A DNA stretch of 45,077 nt, taken from the NCBI GenBank assembly GCA_028293325.1, contig JAQGPA010000188.1:1-45077 (forward strand), given 5' to 3'. The notes under the pieces are model-generated. The model searched no databases. It saw only the letters and a list, made by a program, of their open reading frames with translations, and was not told where the DNA came from. A program made the translations under genes and the position numbers. The DNA is from Pedosphaera sp. (GTDB lineage Bacteria > Verrucomicrobiota > Verrucomicrobiia > Limisphaerales > Pedosphaeraceae). Each line of letters begins with the position of its first letter. Within the stretch, counting starts at the first letter, position 1. Shown piece after piece: positions 44,069 to 45,077 of the stretch.

Positions 44069-44708
44069 ATGAATTTGAATTCAACCCCGGCCGTTCTCTC
44101 GATCAATCACAGCTTTACCCTGCAGCTTCGCTACCCCAATCAGGTCGGGATGTTCGCCCGCATTGCCCGCACCGTTGACGAACTGGGCGGTGATTTGGGG
44201 GCCGTCGATATAATGCTGGAGCCAGCCGCCAGACTCATGACCCGCAGTGTGAGTGCCTGTGGGCGCAATCAAGACCATGTGGAGGAAATCGTCACGGCCA
44301 TTGGCAATTTGGAAAAGGTCAAGATCCTCAAGGTGGTGGACCGGGTGTTTCAACTGCACCAGGGCGGAAAGATCTCCCTCCAGAACAAGGTGCCCGTCAC
44401 CTCCCGCGAGGTGCTCTCCCTGGCCTACACTCCCGGCGTGGCCCGCGTCTGCACCGCCATTGCCCAGGATCCTAAAAGCGTCTGGGGACTGACTCTCAAG
44501 GGAAATTCCGTGGCCGTGATGAGCGCCGGATCGGCGGTCTTGGGTCTGGGGGACATCGGGCCCCAGGCGGCCCTGCCCGTCATGGAAGACAAGGCGATGT
44601 TATTCAAGGAATTCGCCGGCATTGACGCATAACCGATCTGCCTCGGAACCCAGGAGCCGGAGGCGATTGTCGAGACGGTGGCCAAGCGACCCAAACAAGT
44701 TGATGATT
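44069..44708 (+). pseudogene. Truncated ACT-domain NAD(P) malic enzyme
   Basis: The 187-residue frame (44069-44632) starts with an ACT-like regulatory domain (LQLRYPNQVGMFARIARTVD, ELGGDLGAVDIM, ... KVVDRVFQLH) followed by the malic enzyme N-terminal domain (GKISLQNKVPVTSREVLSLA, YTPGVARVCTAIA, LKGNSVAVMSAGSAVLGLGD, IGPQAALPVMEDKAMLFKEF AGIDA). A TAA then interrupts at the position of an aromatic residue; the same frame resumes with PICLGTQEPEAIVETVAK and ends at 44708. The catalytic and NAD(P)-binding remainder, about 250 residues, is absent. Malic enzyme converts malate to pyruvate; this copy cannot. It lies between the locus and rtcB and is unrelated to glycan breakdown. Confidence 0.85.
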
Positions 44709-44887
44709 GAACGCAATTTGCTCCACCCAAGGTTGCTCCACTTCGGCTGGTCCGGCGCGTAAAGGAGGCGGCTTCCCGGGCTGCACTTCGGAAAAGGGGG
44801 GCTTGCACCGGCGGCGAATCGGGCTGAAGTTTTTACCGGGCTGGCTGAGAAAAGACGGGTAACGGCAGTTCCGAGGGATGAGCACTC
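44709..44887. other. Gap between malic enzyme fragment and rtcB
   Basis: About 180 bp hold no recognisable remainder of the malic enzyme on either strand. A GAGGG motif at 44873-44877 serves as a probable ribosome binding site for the rtcB start at 44888. Confidence 0.4.
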
Positions 44888-45077
44888 ATGATGCACGTGG
44901 AACGGATTTCCGACACACTTTGGGAGATTCCCAGAGATTCCAAGGAGGGTATGCGCGTGCCGGCCCGGATTTATGCCACGGAAAAACTCCTCCGGGAAAT
45001 GGACGAAGCCGTCCATGAACAGATCACCAATGTTGCCACGCTTCCGGGAATTTCCCAATACGCGCTTTGCATGCCCG
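44888..45077 (+). CDS. rtcB: RtcB-family RNA ligase, N-terminal part (runs off the window)
   Basis: The open frame from ATG ATG at 44888 runs to the window end and encodes about 63 residues: ERISDTLWEIPRDSKEGMRV, PARIYATEKLLREMDE, QITNVATLPGISQYALCMP. This is the N-terminus of RtcB, the GTP- and manganese-dependent ligase that joins 2',3'-cyclic-phosphate or 3'-phosphate RNA ends to 5'-OH ends; 'Q.tNVA.LPGI...al.MPD.H' is its first conserved block. The GAGGG (44873-44877) ten bases upstream supports the start. No rtcA or rtcR is visible. It appears intact so far as it goes and marks the return to housekeeping DNA. Confidence 0.85.
   Translation, partial: MMHVERISDTLWEIPRDSKEGMRVPARIYATEKLLREMDEAVHEQITNVATLPGISQYALCMP

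Noticed and set aside
1..45077. Transposase, integrase, attachment sites or tRNA genes marking a genomic island
   Set aside because: None could be recognised on either strand, so an island is supported only by fragments at both edges.

Overview
The window looks like chromosomal DNA from a Verrucomicrobiota bacterium, probably of the Pedosphaera/Limisphaerales type. This rests on type IV-pilin-like proteins ([13 protein letters not shown] followed by [15 protein letters not shown]), very large secreted proteins built from autotransporter-associated beta-strand repeats plus Ig-like domains, a shared C-terminal module ending FFRLxxP, and a sensor kinase with an OB-fold/discoidin-like sensory region. 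The lineage is an inference; no rRNA or tRNA gene was seen.

Layout. 1-1710 is a graveyard of fragments: a ParB-like piece, the C-terminal end of a Gfo/Idh/MocA oxidoreductase and, on the other strand, the broken N-terminal end of a GH2 beta-galactosidase. From 41.3 kb down to 1.7 kb almost everything is on the minus strand, so transcription runs right to left. In order: a 2029-aa surface protein, a pseudopilin, a frameshifted pseudopilin, a sensor kinase, a LuxR/NarL-type response regulator, then a tight run of genes (GH85, GH76, FAD oxidoreductase, beta-helix GH28-like protein, GH67, GH2, six-hairpin glycosidase-like protein), then FucP-like transporter, ROK kinase, GH125 and GH97. On the plus strand at the right are a Tat-exported GH28, an orphan Tat signal, a truncated ACT/malic enzyme gene and the start of rtcB.

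The genes read as one regulated polysaccharide-utilisation locus without SusC/D. GH85 (endo-beta-N-acetylglucosaminidase), GH76 (endo-alpha-1,6-mannanase) and GH125 (exo-alpha-1,6-mannosidase) together point to mannan or high-mannose N-glycans such as those of fungal cell walls. GH67, GH2, GH97 and GH28-like enzymes would remove other sugars. Monosaccharides would enter by the MFS carrier and be phosphorylated by the ROK kinase.

The most interesting signal is a 16-bp palindrome, TTACAC-N4-GTGTAA. It occurs four times, each just upstream of a gene or gene block of this locus: before the transporter block, before the GH85 block, directly before the response regulator, and in the GH28/surface-protein intergenic region. 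It is a candidate operator for the local two-component system. A second notable feature is a duplicated 850-900-residue repeat scaffold attached to two different catalytic domains (GH76 and GH85).
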